A stretch of 40,145 nucleotides of DNA, taken from contig JAHDCF010000025.1 in the NCBI GenBank assembly GCA_020630015.1, positions 1 to 40,145 of the forward strand, written 5' to 3'. Made by a program: the position numbers and the translations under genes. Position 1 is the stretch's first letter, and each line of letters starts with the position of its first letter. The notes under the pieces were generated by a model. The model had not been told where the DNA came from, did no database searches, and was given only the letters and a program-made list of their open reading frames with translations. This document shows, one piece after another, positions 16,499-25,151 of this stretch. This stretch comes from Planktomarina sp. GTDB lineage: Bacteria; Pseudomonadota; Alphaproteobacteria; Rhodobacterales; Rhodobacteraceae.

Positions 16499-16972
16499 TC
16501 ACCCTCCGAAATGCAAAACGCAAATAAGTGTAAACAAACGTCGGGCGGTATCACCATCCACTTTCACTTTACCGTCCAAACGTTCTTGCAACACCCGTGC
16601 ACCTTCGTTGTGGATGCCCCGCCGCGCCATATCAATTGTTTCTATTTGGCTGGGTGTCTGGGTTTTGACCGCCTCGAAGTAACTTTCGCAAATCTGAAAG
16701 TAATCTTTCACAACTTGTTTGAACGGACCCAATGAAAGATGGAATTCCGCCGCCTTTTGATTTTCGGTCGTTGCAACGTCAAACACAAGCCTGCGATCCC
16801 GAATGGCCAAAAGCAAATTGTATGGTCCATCAACCGCATTTTCATTGGCCGGCAATTCGAAGGAATTGTCTTCCAACAGATCAAACATCGCGACCGATCG
16901 TTCCTGTTCTATTTCAGGGGTCGGTTTCGGCAGATTTCGATCATCCAATTCTATGTTTGCGATACGGCTCAT
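16499..16972 (-). CDS. UPF0262 family protein
   Basis: 157 aa, recognised as the UPF0262 family (alphaproteobacterial, function unknown). It begins MSRIANIELDDRNL, and the end contains ETIDMARRGIHNEGA and ERLDGKV. It overlaps the hisD stop by four bases (ATGA) and stands immediately before the phosphatase gene. It has no transmembrane segment or signal peptide. Confidence 0.85.
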   Translation of the reverse strand: MSRIANIELDDRNLPKPTPEIEQERSVAMFDLLEDNSFELPANENAVDGPYNLLLAIRDRRLVFDVATTENQKAAEFHLSLGPFKQVVKDYFQICESYFEAVKTQTPSQIETIDMARRGIHNEGARVLQERLDGKVKVDGDTARRLFTLICVLHFGG

Positions 16973-18273
16973 GATTGGTTCAGTTTATCCAAACGCGCTC
17001 GGACGGAAAGACCGTGGGCTTGCAAACTTTCAGATTTGGCCAAAATTTCTGCGGCCGGTCCGATAGCCGCCAATGCGGCCGGTGTCATTTGCGCAAGGGT
17101 TGTGCGTTTCATAAAATCCAGAACGGACAATCCCGATGAAAACCGCGCTGACCGAGCTGTTGGCAGAACATGGTTTGGCCCCCCGACGTAATCACCGATC
17201 GCCTCAGGCGTCCATGCGCCAAGGAATATTGCCCCGGCATGCGTGATCTGGTCTGAAAGGGCAACGGGATCGGACACGCAAATTTCCAAATGCTCTGGGG
17301 CGATACGATTGGTTAAATCAACCGCCTCAGCCATTGAATGAACGGTAATTACGGCCCCGTAATCACGCCAAGATGGACCAGCGATATCGCGCCTTTGCAA
17401 CGATTTCAGCTGTTGATCCACTTCTTGCGCCACGGCCTGCCCAAAACCCGCATCATCCGTGATTAAAATGGATTGCGCGCTTTCGTCATGTTCAGCCTGT
17501 GACAGAAGATCTGTCGCAATCCACGCAGGATCATTGTCTTTGTCCGCGATCACCAAAATTTCTGAGGGTCCAGCGATCATATCGATGCCAACCTTACCAA
17601 ACACCCGACGTTTCGCCGCGGCCACAAAGGCATTGCCCGGACCCGTGATTTTGTCCACTGGTGCGATCGTATCGGTGCCATAGGCCAAGGCGGCAACCGC
17701 CTGAGCACCACCAATCCGATAAACTTCATCCACACCAGCAATTTTGGCGGCCAGCAACACCAAAGGGTTCACCTTGCCATCCGGTGTCGGCACCACCATG
17801 GCCAATCGTTCAACCCCGGCGACTTTGGCCGGAATGGCATTCATCAATACCGACGAAGGATAAGACGCCAATCCACCCGGCACATATAATCCAGCCGAAG
17901 AAACCGCCGTCCAACGCCAGCCCAGCTTTGCACCACAGTCATCTTCCCAAAACGCATCATCTGGCTTTTGGCGCTCATGATAGGCTCGGATGCGATCTGC
18001 AGCGATTTCCAGCGCCTCTTTTTCAGATGCAGAAACATCGGCGCAGTATTCTTCGAATTCAGAATCTGTGAACGCCATTTCAGAAGCAGAGATTTCTAAC
18101 CGATCAAATTTTGCGGTCATCTCTAACACCGCCGCATCGCCGCGTGCTCGCACATCGGCGATGATGTCGGCCACGATCGCATCCACATCCGGGCTGTCTT
18201 CGCGTTTGGCCGACAAAAGGGCCTGAAACCCCTGTTCAAAGTCAGGGTCTTGGGTGTTCAGAAAAACCGGCAT
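16969..18273 (-). CDS. hisD: Histidinol dehydrogenase
   Basis: 434 aa, the usual length. It catalyses the last two NAD+-dependent oxidations of histidine synthesis. Recognisable stretches are GLYVPGG (about 128–134), GPGNAFVAAAKR, IAGPSEILV, the zinc-site SQAEHDESAQ, RIAPEHLEI and DYVGGPNHVLPT. No other his genes are present; hisD sits within the murA–infA run, as in other Rhodobacterales. AAGGA lies upstream of the ATG at a slightly long spacing. Confidence 0.97.
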   Translation of the reverse strand: MPVFLNTQDPDFEQGFQALLSAKREDSPDVDAIVADIIADVRARGDAAVLEMTAKFDRLEISASEMAFTDSEFEEYCADVSASEKEALEIAADRIRAYHERQKPDDAFWEDDCGAKLGWRWTAVSSAGLYVPGGLASYPSSVLMNAIPAKVAGVERLAMVVPTPDGKVNPLVLLAAKIAGVDEVYRIGGAQAVAALAYGTDTIAPVDKITGPGNAFVAAAKRRVFGKVGIDMIAGPSEILVIADKDNDPAWIATDLLSQAEHDESAQSILITDDAGFGQAVAQEVDQQLKSLQRRDIAGPSWRDYGAVITVHSMAEAVDLTNRIAPEHLEICVSDPVALSDQITHAGAIFLGAWTPEAIGDYVGGPNHVLPTARSARFSSGLSVLDFMKRTTLAQMTPAALAAIGPAAEILAKSESLQAHGLSVRARLDKLNQS

Positions 18274-18298
18274 GGCAGGTTATTTCCTTCCGAAAAGA

Positions 18299-18772
18299 TC
18301 AATCGTGGTTTGGTGTCTTACCAGATGGGGCGATGTAAGGTTTTGTCACGTCTTGCAAACCAACTTCCAAGGCTTCGACAGACACCATCACCTCACCGTC
18401 GCCAGCAAAAACCAGATGCACCTGCCCCATGCCGTCTTTTCCGGGCAAAAATGACACCGACAATAAAGACATCACCAAATCAGATTGCGCTTTGTCAAAA
18501 CCGCTGGATTGTACCGACAAAACATCATCCACAAACAACAGAGCCTGCGTGCGTTCCACATCCCGTGATCGTTCCTGCGCCGCTGGCGCGTCTTCCCATC
18601 GGAAACGGTTTATCAACAAGGCAAACCGGCGCTTTGCACCATCGAACCCCATTTCCGCCACCGGCACGACCGCATCCTGTGCCAAGGCCGAAATCACTTG
18701 CAGATCTTCCAGATCCAGCGCTTTCAATCGCAATGGCTTGTCAACGCCATCTTCAAATCGCGCATCAGACAT
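18299..18772 (-). CDS. DUF2948 family protein
   Basis: 157 aa of unknown function, matching my memory of the DUF2948 family encoded next to murA in Rhodobacterales. Typical stretches are LRLKALDLEDLQVISAL, RRFALLINRFRWE and a C-terminal LEVGLQDVTKPY. It is soluble, with no signal. Its ATG overlaps the murA stop (TAATG), so the two are translated together. Confidence 0.85.
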   Translation of the reverse strand: MSDARFEDGVDKPLRLKALDLEDLQVISALAQDAVVPVAEMGFDGAKRRFALLINRFRWEDAPAAQERSRDVERTQALLFVDDVLSVQSSGFDKAQSDLVMSLLSVSFLPGKDGMGQVHLVFAGDGEVMVSVEALEVGLQDVTKPYIAPSGKTPNHD

Positions 18773-20037
18773 TATTCTGAAATCCGTTGAATGTTTGCGC
18801 CTATTGCGCTCAGCTTTTCTTCGATGCGCTCATAACCGCGATCCAAGTGATACACGCGATTAACCTGCGTTTCACCTTCCGCAGCCAATCCCGCCATAAT
18901 CAAAGAAACGGATGCGCGCAAATCTGTCGCCATCACTGGTGCGCCGCGCAAACCGTTAACACCGGTCACCTTGGCGGTGCCGCCGTCCACATCGATTTGA
19001 GCCCCCATTCGGATCAACTCTGGCGCATGCATAAACCGATTTTCAAAAATCGTTTCTTCAAGAACCGAAGTTCCGTCAGCGGTGCAAAGTGCCGCCATCA
19101 TTTGCGCCTGCAAATCTGTTGGAAACCCAGGGAAAGGCTCCGTCACTACATCAATCGCCTTCACCCGATCAACGACGCGTTTCACGCGAAGACCCGCATC
19201 GGTTTCGGTAATTTCCATACCCATTAATTCCATTTTCTGGCACAGGCTTTCCACCAGTGATCGCTTGCCGCCAACCACTTCGATGTCGCCGCCTGTGATC
19301 GCAGGGGCAAGCATGAACGTGCCCATTTCGATCCGATCGGGGATCACCGCGTGGGTGGCCCCATGCAGGCTATCAACACCTTCGATTGTAATCGTTGATG
19401 TCCCCGCGCCATCAATCTTGGCACCCATCGCGATCAAACAATCGCACAAGCCAACGGTGTCGGGTTCGCGCGCGGCATTTTTGATCACGGTTGTCCCTTT
19501 GGCCAAAACAGCTGCGGTGATGGCATTTTCGGTGCCCCCCACTGTCACAAATGGGAATTCAATCACAGCACCTTTCAACCCGTTTGGCGCTGATGCATGC
19601 ACATAGCCTTCTTTGAGTTCCAACGTGGCACCCAGCTTTTCCAAAGCTGTAAGGTGCAAATCCACCTTGCGTGCACCGATTGCGCAACCACCCGGCAATG
19701 ACACAATCGCGTGGCCAGTGCGCCCCACCAAGGGACCCAACACATTAAATGAGGCCCGCAGTTTACGCACCATATCGTAATCGGCTTTATGGTTGGTAAT
19801 ATCACGACCAGACAGGGCCATAACATTGCCATCGGACAGCAATGTTACCTCAACCCCCAAAGATCGCAAAAGATCACTAAGCGTTCCAATATCAGACAAA
19901 CGCGGTACATTTGTCAGGGTCAAAGGTTCATCGCTTAGGATCGCGGCACACATCAGCTTTAGGCAAGTGTTCTTTGCACCAGCCACTGGTATTTGCCCGC
20001 TAAGTGGGCCGTTGCCCTTTACAAGAATGGAATCCAT
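18772..20037 (-). CDS. murA: UDP-N-acetylglucosamine 1-carboxyvinyltransferase (MurA)
   Basis: 421 aa. It transfers enolpyruvate from PEP to UDP-GlcNAc, the first committed step of peptidoglycan synthesis. K22/N23 in GAKNTCLK and the PEP-adduct cysteine C118 in [14 protein letters not shown] are present; having Cys rather than Asp there predicts fosfomycin sensitivity. The C-terminal [13 protein letters not shown] is also diagnostic. The ATG directly abuts the stop of the upstream 52-aa gene. Confidence 0.97.
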   Translation of the reverse strand: MDSILVKGNGPLSGQIPVAGAKNTCLKLMCAAILSDEPLTLTNVPRLSDIGTLSDLLRSLGVEVTLLSDGNVMALSGRDITNHKADYDMVRKLRASFNVLGPLVGRTGHAIVSLPGGCAIGARKVDLHLTALEKLGATLELKEGYVHASAPNGLKGAVIEFPFVTVGGTENAITAAVLAKGTTVIKNAAREPDTVGLCDCLIAMGAKIDGAGTSTITIEGVDSLHGATHAVIPDRIEMGTFMLAPAITGGDIEVVGGKRSLVESLCQKMELMGMEITETDAGLRVKRVVDRVKAIDVVTEPFPGFPTDLQAQMMAALCTADGTSVLEETIFENRFMHAPELIRMGAQIDVDGGTAKVTGVNGLRGAPVMATDLRASVSLIMAGLAAEGETQVNRVYHLDRGYERIEEKLSAIGANIQRISE

Positions 20038-20196
20038 TTATTCACCCTTTGCCTGTGATGTCTGGCCTGCCTTGCGCGCCCGCGCTTGTGCCTTACGCTT
20101 GCCCATGTTTGCTTTCAACGCCGCTTTCAATCGCGCTTCTCGATCGTTCGCTTTGGCGTCTTTCCGCCCCTTTTTGGAATCTGCGGTGTCATTCAT
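20038..20196 (-). CDS. Small basic protein upstream of murA
   Basis: 52 aa from ATG 20196, rich in K, R and A (NDREARLKAALKANMGKRKAQARARK), probably helical and nucleic-acid binding by charge alone. I do not recognise a named family, although similar small proteins precede murA in related bacteria. An upstream in-frame start (20247) would add 17 residues but is less likely. Its stop abuts the murA start, implying coupling. Confidence 0.6.
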   Translation of the reverse strand: MNDTADSKKGRKDAKANDREARLKAALKANMGKRKAQARARKAGQTSQAKGE

Positions 20197-20278
20197 GGCG
20201 CTGCCATACCTGAGACGGTGCAAGGCGTCCAGTTTTGGCTTGCACAAACCGTACGATACGCTTACATCGCGCCGCAGT

Positions 20279-20353
20279 GCTGTGGTAGCTCAGTGGTAGA
20301 GCACACCCTTGGTAAGGGTGAGGTCGGGAGTTCAATCCTCCCTCACAGCACCA
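20279..20353 (+). tRNA. tRNA-Thr (GGT)
   Basis: A complete 75-base cloverleaf. The acceptor GCTGTGG pairs with the 3' TCACAGC, the D arm is AGCTCAGTGGTAGAGC, and the anticodon loop TTGGTAA gives GGT. The TΨC loop is TTCAATC, and the terminal CCA is encoded. Confidence 0.96.
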
Positions 20354-20507
20354 TCCTCGTTCTAGTTGTCGCTAAAGGCCCAGAATGGCCATTTGCGTGC
20401 ATTGTCTGGCATCAAGACGGCACTTCTCGCCATTTCCCGGAGACCTATAGATGATTGGCCGAGATTGGTCGGCCCCCGCGTGTGCCATTGGCACAAATTC
20501 AAACAGA

Positions 20508-21515
20508 TCAATTATGTATCAGAGCATTTTCCCATTCAGCGAGGAACTTATTTCGCTTCAGCGTGTCGAGGAAAGTCATGAGGGTAGGCTCCAACGTTAT
20601 TTTCGAACCTTCAACGCCCGCTGTCTGATCTATAAGTGGAGGGAGTGATCGAATATTTCCGGTTCGATTGGATTGGGTCGACAACAGAAACTCTAAAAAG
20701 CGTTTCGCGGCGGCGGGTTCGCTTGATGTCTTCGAAACGAAGGCGGTGCGCAACATGGTTGTCGGAAAGTCCGAAGGCAAAATAATTTCAAGCGTTTCCC
20801 GGCTTTCAGGACGCGCTTCGGCGTAACTCCCAAGCACGTTATAAGCGACAGCGATTTTTCCATCGGTCAAATCGTCTATCATTTCTCCGGAACAGCAATA
20901 AAGCTGAACATCCAATCCGCCCATGACTTCCATCAATCGCCAAAATGTTTCGGACGCGCGCGCATCTTGGGTGGCAAAAAGGTACCCTAGCCCCGATTGA
21001 CGAACGTCATAGGTTCCAATGCGCCCCTTGAATACTTCAGGACGGGATCGCAACGCTTCGATCAGTTCTTGCCGCGATCTTGGGATCGGATGCCCCGCAA
21101 ATTCGGACCGTTTGATCACGATTGCCGCTGGCTCAGATGTGAAGGCAAAAAGGCTTTGTCGCCATTGCGCCCACGCGGGATGCGTCACCCCATCAAGATT
21201 CAATGCGAACCCATCATTCGTCAGTTTGAATTGTAAATCCATGGCACTGGAGATCACAATATCAAACGCCTCGGGGCTTGCGCGAAACCGATGGTTAATA
21301 TCTGCCGTTCCGGTGACCAAATATTCAATCGAAACATCTGGGTTTTGGCTGACAAAGGCGTCGACAAGGGGGGCGAACAAATCTGTATCGGTGCTTGAAA
21401 TGATGCGGATGTTGGTTGCTGCATCCTCTGTATTGAAGAGTTTCCGGTCTTCCCATTCCTGCGACCATACGGCACTGCACCAAATAATGAGACCTAAAGC
21501 GACAAGGTTACGCAC
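20508..21515 (-). CDS. ABC-type periplasmic substrate-binding protein in a two-component operon
   Basis: 335 aa with a signal peptide (MRNLVALGLIIWCSAVWS, cleavage near residue 18). The body is a periplasmic binding protein of the iron/thiamine-type extracellular solute-binding family: IRIISSTDTDLFAPLVDAF, FDIVISSAMDLQFKL, GRIGTYDVRQSGLGYLF and VAYNVLGSY. The start is GTG, 22 bases inside the kinase gene, so it is translationally coupled to the sensor. No ABC permease or ATPase is nearby, so it may be a ligand-sensing accessory of the TctDE-type system rather than a transport component (inference). Confidence 0.8.
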   Translation of the reverse strand: MRNLVALGLIIWCSAVWSQEWEDRKLFNTEDAATNIRIISSTDTDLFAPLVDAFVSQNPDVSIEYLVTGTADINHRFRASPEAFDIVISSAMDLQFKLTNDGFALNLDGVTHPAWAQWRQSLFAFTSEPAAIVIKRSEFAGHPIPRSRQELIEALRSRPEVFKGRIGTYDVRQSGLGYLFATQDARASETFWRLMEVMGGLDVQLYCCSGEMIDDLTDGKIAVAYNVLGSYAEARPESRETLEIILPSDFPTTMLRTAFVSKTSSEPAAAKRFLEFLLSTQSNRTGNIRSLPPLIDQTAGVEGSKITLEPTLMTFLDTLKRNKFLAEWENALIHN

Positions 21516-22861
21516 GCACCGCCCTCCAACTTGTTTTCAAGGTGAATATTACCGCCATGCGCCAAAGCGACGTCACGTGCGATGGTAAGTCCCAAACCCG
21601 ATCCAACGATGTCCTTTGAATTTTCCCCCCGTTGGAAGCGTGTGGTCAAACTCTCGATCTCACCCACAGGAAAACCGGGGCCATTGTCACAAACCGTAAC
21701 AGATGGGGATGGGACTCGTGAAACAAAGATCTCAATCGTGCTTTCCATCGGTCCATATTTCATTGCGTTGTCGATCAGGTTTCGCACAGCATTCTGAATC
21801 AAAACCGGATCACCTTTGTAGATGACTTGGTCATCACTATGCAGCGCCAATGACAAATCCTTCATTTCAGCAATGGGCGTTAGTCTTTCGACCAAATCAC
21901 GCGTCAATTCGACAAGATTGATTTCTTCCCGTACCAAGTGATCTGCCCTGAACGTGATCATTGCGTGATCCAAAAGCTGTCCTGCAGCGCGGGAACTTTC
22001 GTCGATTGCTTTTATCATGGATCGCATCGCTTCCCGATTTTCTTCCTTGTCAACGCGTTGCAAGGTCGCGTCAGCATATGATCGAACAGTCGCGAGCGGC
22101 GTGCGCACCCGGTGCGCCGCTTCTGCTATGAAATCTTCTGATTGGCTGAGGGATTGGTCCAACCGTCCCATCAATGAATTCAGCGAACTGACCAATGGGC
22201 CCATTTCCTTTGGAACTGACCTCTTAAACGGTCTCAAATCTTGAGGGCCCCTTCGCGTCACTGATTTCGTCAATTTGCCAAGCTGACCAATTGTTGCCGA
22301 AGTCGCCCAAAACGAAAGCGCCGACGTTAAGGCAAAAAAACCAAACCCCAAAAAGGCAGCATTTCTTGATATCTGATCGAGAGTTTTCGACAAATCGTCT
22401 TGCGTCTGGGCAAGGATGATTTGAATTTCTGTTCGTTCACTGGCCCCAATTAGGGTTCGACTGGCGCTGATAATTCGCACTTTTGCACCCCGCACAAAGC
22501 TGGTTTTGAAGGTTGGGGTATTGCTTGAAGATGCATCCACCCCAACAAGATCTTCGTAACCCGACAAAAATTTTCCATCCTGAAGGATCGCATAAAAAAT
22601 TCGATCGTCTGCCTGCGTGCTAAGCATTGAGAAGGCCGAGTACGGCAAATCAAGTTCAATCGTGCTGTTCCGGATTGCCGCGGCATCCAGCATTGAGGTC
22701 GCCGAGGCCAAAAGGATGTTGTCTTGTCCTTGCTGCGCGATCTGAACGGAAAAGCTTCTTACAACGAAAAAGAATAGCAGCGCGAGAACCGCCGCCCCGC
22801 CGATCAAGGTGAACACCAATCGGTTCCGCAAGGATCCAGACGTGGCGACCTTATTTGTCAT
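21494..22861 (-). CDS. tctE: TctE-like sensor histidine kinase
   Basis: 455 aa from ATG 22861. Two transmembrane helices (about 13–36 and 168–192) flank a periplasmic sensor region resembling the 2CSK_N domain of TctE/QseC-type kinases. A HAMP-like linker follows, then HisKA with H250 in AAHRVRTPLA and an ATPase domain with NLIDNAMKYGP, DNGPGFP and GSGLGLTIA. It overlaps the regulator gene by 11 bases and the binding-protein gene by 22. It probably controls the divergent tctCBA operon. The exact ligand (a tricarboxylate or another carboxylate) is unknown. Confidence 0.88.
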   Translation of the reverse strand: MTNKVATSGSLRNRLVFTLIGGAAVLALLFFFVVRSFSVQIAQQGQDNILLASATSMLDAAAIRNSTIELDLPYSAFSMLSTQADDRIFYAILQDGKFLSGYEDLVGVDASSSNTPTFKTSFVRGAKVRIISASRTLIGASERTEIQIILAQTQDDLSKTLDQISRNAAFLGFGFFALTSALSFWATSATIGQLGKLTKSVTRRGPQDLRPFKRSVPKEMGPLVSSLNSLMGRLDQSLSQSEDFIAEAAHRVRTPLATVRSYADATLQRVDKEENREAMRSMIKAIDESSRAAGQLLDHAMITFRADHLVREEINLVELTRDLVERLTPIAEMKDLSLALHSDDQVIYKGDPVLIQNAVRNLIDNAMKYGPMESTIEIFVSRVPSPSVTVCDNGPGFPVGEIESLTTRFQRGENSKDIVGSGLGLTIARDVALAHGGNIHLENKLEGGACVTLSL

Positions 22862-23519
22862 GGTCCAACCGATAACCAAGGCCGCGTAACGTCGTGATTT
22901 TCATATCAGAGGCCCGAAGGAGTTTTCGTAAGCGTCCGATGTAAACTTCGATCGCGTTTTCTGAGACGTCCTCTTCATAGGAAAACAACCGGTCTGCGAG
23001 TTTGTGCTTTGAAAAGATTTGACCCGGAGCGTTGAGGAACAATTCAAGCAACCGCAATTCGCGATTACGCATCGTTACAGCCTTTTTGCCCACGGTCAGG
23101 TGCCCTGCAACTGGATCAAAAACGATGCCGCCAATTTCGATTTTTGTTCTGGCATTGCCAGTACGACGACGCAACACTGCCCGGCAACGGGCCTCCAGTT
23201 CCGCGTGATCAAAAGGTTTGGTGACATAGTCATCAGCCCCCAAATCCAGTGTGCCGATTCGATCTGAAACCTGGCTTCGCGCGGTCAAAATGATAACAGG
23301 TGTGTCCAAATCACTGGCCCGATGTCGTTGCAAAAAGCTGCGCCCATCACCATCGGGCAGCATGATATCAAGAAGGATTAGATCGTATTCGCTGGTCGCA
23401 ACAAATGCCATCCCGTCCTCTAAATCTCTTGCATGATCAATGACATGGCCGTCTTGTCGCATGCGCGACGTAATCGCATTTGCAAGATCAATATTGTCTT
23501 CAATCAGAAGAAATTTCAT
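22851..23519 (-). CDS. tctD: TctD-like OmpR-family response regulator
   Basis: 222 aa from ATG 23519, chosen because MKFLLIEDN is the natural receiver start. The receiver has D51 in LILLDIMLPDGDG and K in YVTKPF. The winged-helix output domain (about 125–220) contains MRNRELRLLELFL, SENAIEVYIGRLRKLL and LRGLGYRL. It is transcribed away from tctC, with a 107-base shared control region. It is the first gene of the regulator–kinase–binding-protein operon. The ribosome site is weak. Confidence 0.9.
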   Translation of the reverse strand: MKFLLIEDNIDLANAITSRMRQDGHVIDHARDLEDGMAFVATSEYDLILLDIMLPDGDGRSFLQRHRASDLDTPVIILTARSQVSDRIGTLDLGADDYVTKPFDHAELEARCRAVLRRRTGNARTKIEIGGIVFDPVAGHLTVGKKAVTMRNRELRLLELFLNAPGQIFSKHKLADRLFSYEEDVSENAIEVYIGRLRKLLRASDMKITTLRGLGYRLDHDK

Positions 23520-23544
23520 CGGGTCTAACGCTAATTCTTTTTTG

Positions 23545-23611
23545 TGACAGGTCAGTGTCAGGTTGATGTGAATGACTGTCAGATAACTGCTCCGCATCGC
23601 GGACAGTTGTC
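23545..23611. promoter_or_regulatory. Divergent control region tctD/tctC with repeated GACAG elements
   Basis: TGACAG (23545–23550) and its complement CTGTCA (23576–23581) face each other, and GACAGTTGTC (23602–23611) adds a third, palindromic copy. GTCAGTGTCAGG lies between them. They are candidates for TctD binding; the assignment is inference. The strong ribosome site of tctC (GGGAGGA, 23616–23622) follows. Confidence 0.35.
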
Positions 23612-23626
23612 AAATGGGAGGACAAT

Positions 23627-24610
23627 ATGTCGAATTTTAAACTGGGCCGTCGTGCCCTTCTTGCGGCTGTAGCCGCATTTGGTCTTACAGGGCCCGTGAT
23701 TGCGGATGGTCACCAAGTATTGGAAAGCATTCACTTTCTGATCCCCGGCGGTGCCGGCGGTGGCTGGGATGGTACGGCACGCGGAACCGGCGAAGCGTTG
23801 ACGGCTGCTGGCCTTGTTGGATCAGCATCTTACGAAAACATGTCAGGTGGTGGCGGTGGTAAAGCCATTGGGTATCTGATCGAAAACGCAGACAGCAACC
23901 ATGGTACGTTGATGGTTAACTCAACACCCATCGTTATCCGGTCTTTGACGGGCGTGTTCCCCCACAATTTCCGTGACCTTACTTTGGTATCCGGCACGAT
24001 CGGTGATTATGCTGCGTTGGTGGTGAACGCAGACAGCCCGCTGAACAGCATGGCCGATCTAATTGCGGCCTATGATGCCGATGCGGCTGGCACTGCGATT
24101 GGTGGCGGCTCAGTTCCCGGTGGTATGGACCACCTGGTGGCAGCCATGGTGATGGAGGCTGCAGGCAAAGACGCGCTGAACGTCAAATACATCCCATATG
24201 ATGCAGGTGGTAAGGCGATGGCGGCATTGCTGTCTGGTGAAATCAAAGCCCTTTCCACAGGCTTTTCTGAAGCCGTTGCATTGGCACAAGCAGGTGAAGT
24301 CAAAATTTTGGGCGTGACATCTGACGAACGCGTTGCCGCTATGGACAGCGCGATGACAATGAAAGAGCAAGGCATCGACACAACTTTCGTCAACTGGCGC
24401 GGGTTCTTTGCCGCACCGGGTTTGCCAGCTGAAAAATTGGCGATGTATCAAGATGCAATTGCCAAGATGTACGACACCCCAGAATGGGAAGCCGTGCGCG
24501 CCCGTAATGGTTGGGTGAACATCCACAATTCGGGTGATGACTTCAAAACCTTCCTTGAAGGTCAAGAAAAAGTCATCGGCGACTTGATGAAAAAATTGGG
24601 CTTCTTGTAA
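23627..24610 (+). CDS. tctC: Tripartite tricarboxylate transporter substrate-binding protein
   Basis: 327 aa, the TctC/Bug family size. The signal peptide (LGRRALLAAVAAFGLTGPVIA) is cleaved near residue 26. Family features are IHFLIPGGAGGGWDGTAR, GSVPGGMDHLVAA and the C-terminal KMYDTPEWEAVRARNGW. It binds a carboxylate in the periplasm for the TctAB permease encoded next. GGGAGGA is well spaced before the ATG. An attenuator-like hairpin after it could raise its level over the membrane genes. Confidence 0.93.
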   Translation: MSNFKLGRRALLAAVAAFGLTGPVIADGHQVLESIHFLIPGGAGGGWDGTARGTGEALTAAGLVGSASYENMSGGGGGKAIGYLIENADSNHGTLMVNSTPIVIRSLTGVFPHNFRDLTLVSGTIGDYAALVVNADSPLNSMADLIAAYDADAAGTAIGGGSVPGGMDHLVAAMVMEAAGKDALNVKYIPYDAGGKAMAALLSGEIKALSTGFSEAVALAQAGEVKILGVTSDERVAAMDSAMTMKEQGIDTTFVNWRGFFAAPGLPAEKLAMYQDAIAKMYDTPEWEAVRARNGWVNIHNSGDDFKTFLEGQEKVIGDLMKKLGFL

Positions 24611-24622
24611 GACCGTTTTACG

Positions 24623-24657
24623 GGGCGGCGCATATGGTGCCGCCCTGTTTTGATTTT
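24623..24657 (+). terminator. Attenuator-like hairpin between tctC and tctB
   Basis: A stem of nine pairs, GGGCGGCGC (24623–24631) / GTGCCGCCC (24637–24645) with one G·T, encloses the loop ATATG. TGTTTTGATTTT follows it. Partial termination here would give more binding protein than permease, a common layout for such transporters. Confidence 0.65.
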
Positions 24658-24667
24658 GGGGGATGAT

Positions 24668-25150
24668 ATGGCTTTGGACCGTTGGATCGCACTGATCCTG
24701 CTGCTGTTTTGTTTGGTGTATGGATACACCGCATGGTTTTCGATGGATGGCGAATTGGCCCCGTTCATGAAACGCAATCCAATTTGGCCCAGTACATTTC
24801 CAAAGGTCCTATCGATTATTGGTGTTATCACCTCTTTGGTTATATTGACCGGCCTTGAGAAGGGCGAACAAAAGATCGGCGAAATCGATTATCGCCGTTT
24901 GACGGACTATAACCTTGGTCAGGCTTTGCTGCTTCTTGGGCTTATGGTGGCCTATGCCTTTTGCCTGCGCACTGTCGGGTTTTTGATTTCAACTTCCTGC
25001 TTTTTAATTTTGGGTAGTGTGATTTTAGGGGAACGAAAGTGGCATTTGATGTTGCCCTTATCCATCGGCGCGACATTGATTGTTTGGTATTTGGTGCAAG
25101 AAATCTTGGGCATTTTCCTGCGACCGCTTCCAATCTTTTTAGGAGTCTAA
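24668..25150 (+). CDS. tctB: Tripartite tricarboxylate transporter small membrane subunit
   Basis: 160 aa from ATG 24668, preceded by GGGGGA. It has four predicted transmembrane helices (about 5–24, 40–62, 80–110 and 120–150), as in TctB. It pairs with TctA in the inner membrane, driven by an ion gradient rather than ATP. The tctA start follows its stop by one base. Confidence 0.88.
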   Translation: MALDRWIALILLLFCLVYGYTAWFSMDGELAPFMKRNPIWPSTFPKVLSIIGVITSLVILTGLEKGEQKIGEIDYRRLTDYNLGQALLLLGLMVAYAFCLRTVGFLISTSCFLILGSVILGERKWHLMLPLSIGATLIVWYLVQEILGIFLRPLPIFLGV

Positions 25151-25151
25151 G

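Noticed and set aside
20457-20494. Two small hairpins (GGCCGA/TCGGCC and GTGCC/GGCAC) after the binding-protein gene
   Set aside because: Neither is followed by a T tract on the minus strand; they are too weak to call terminators.
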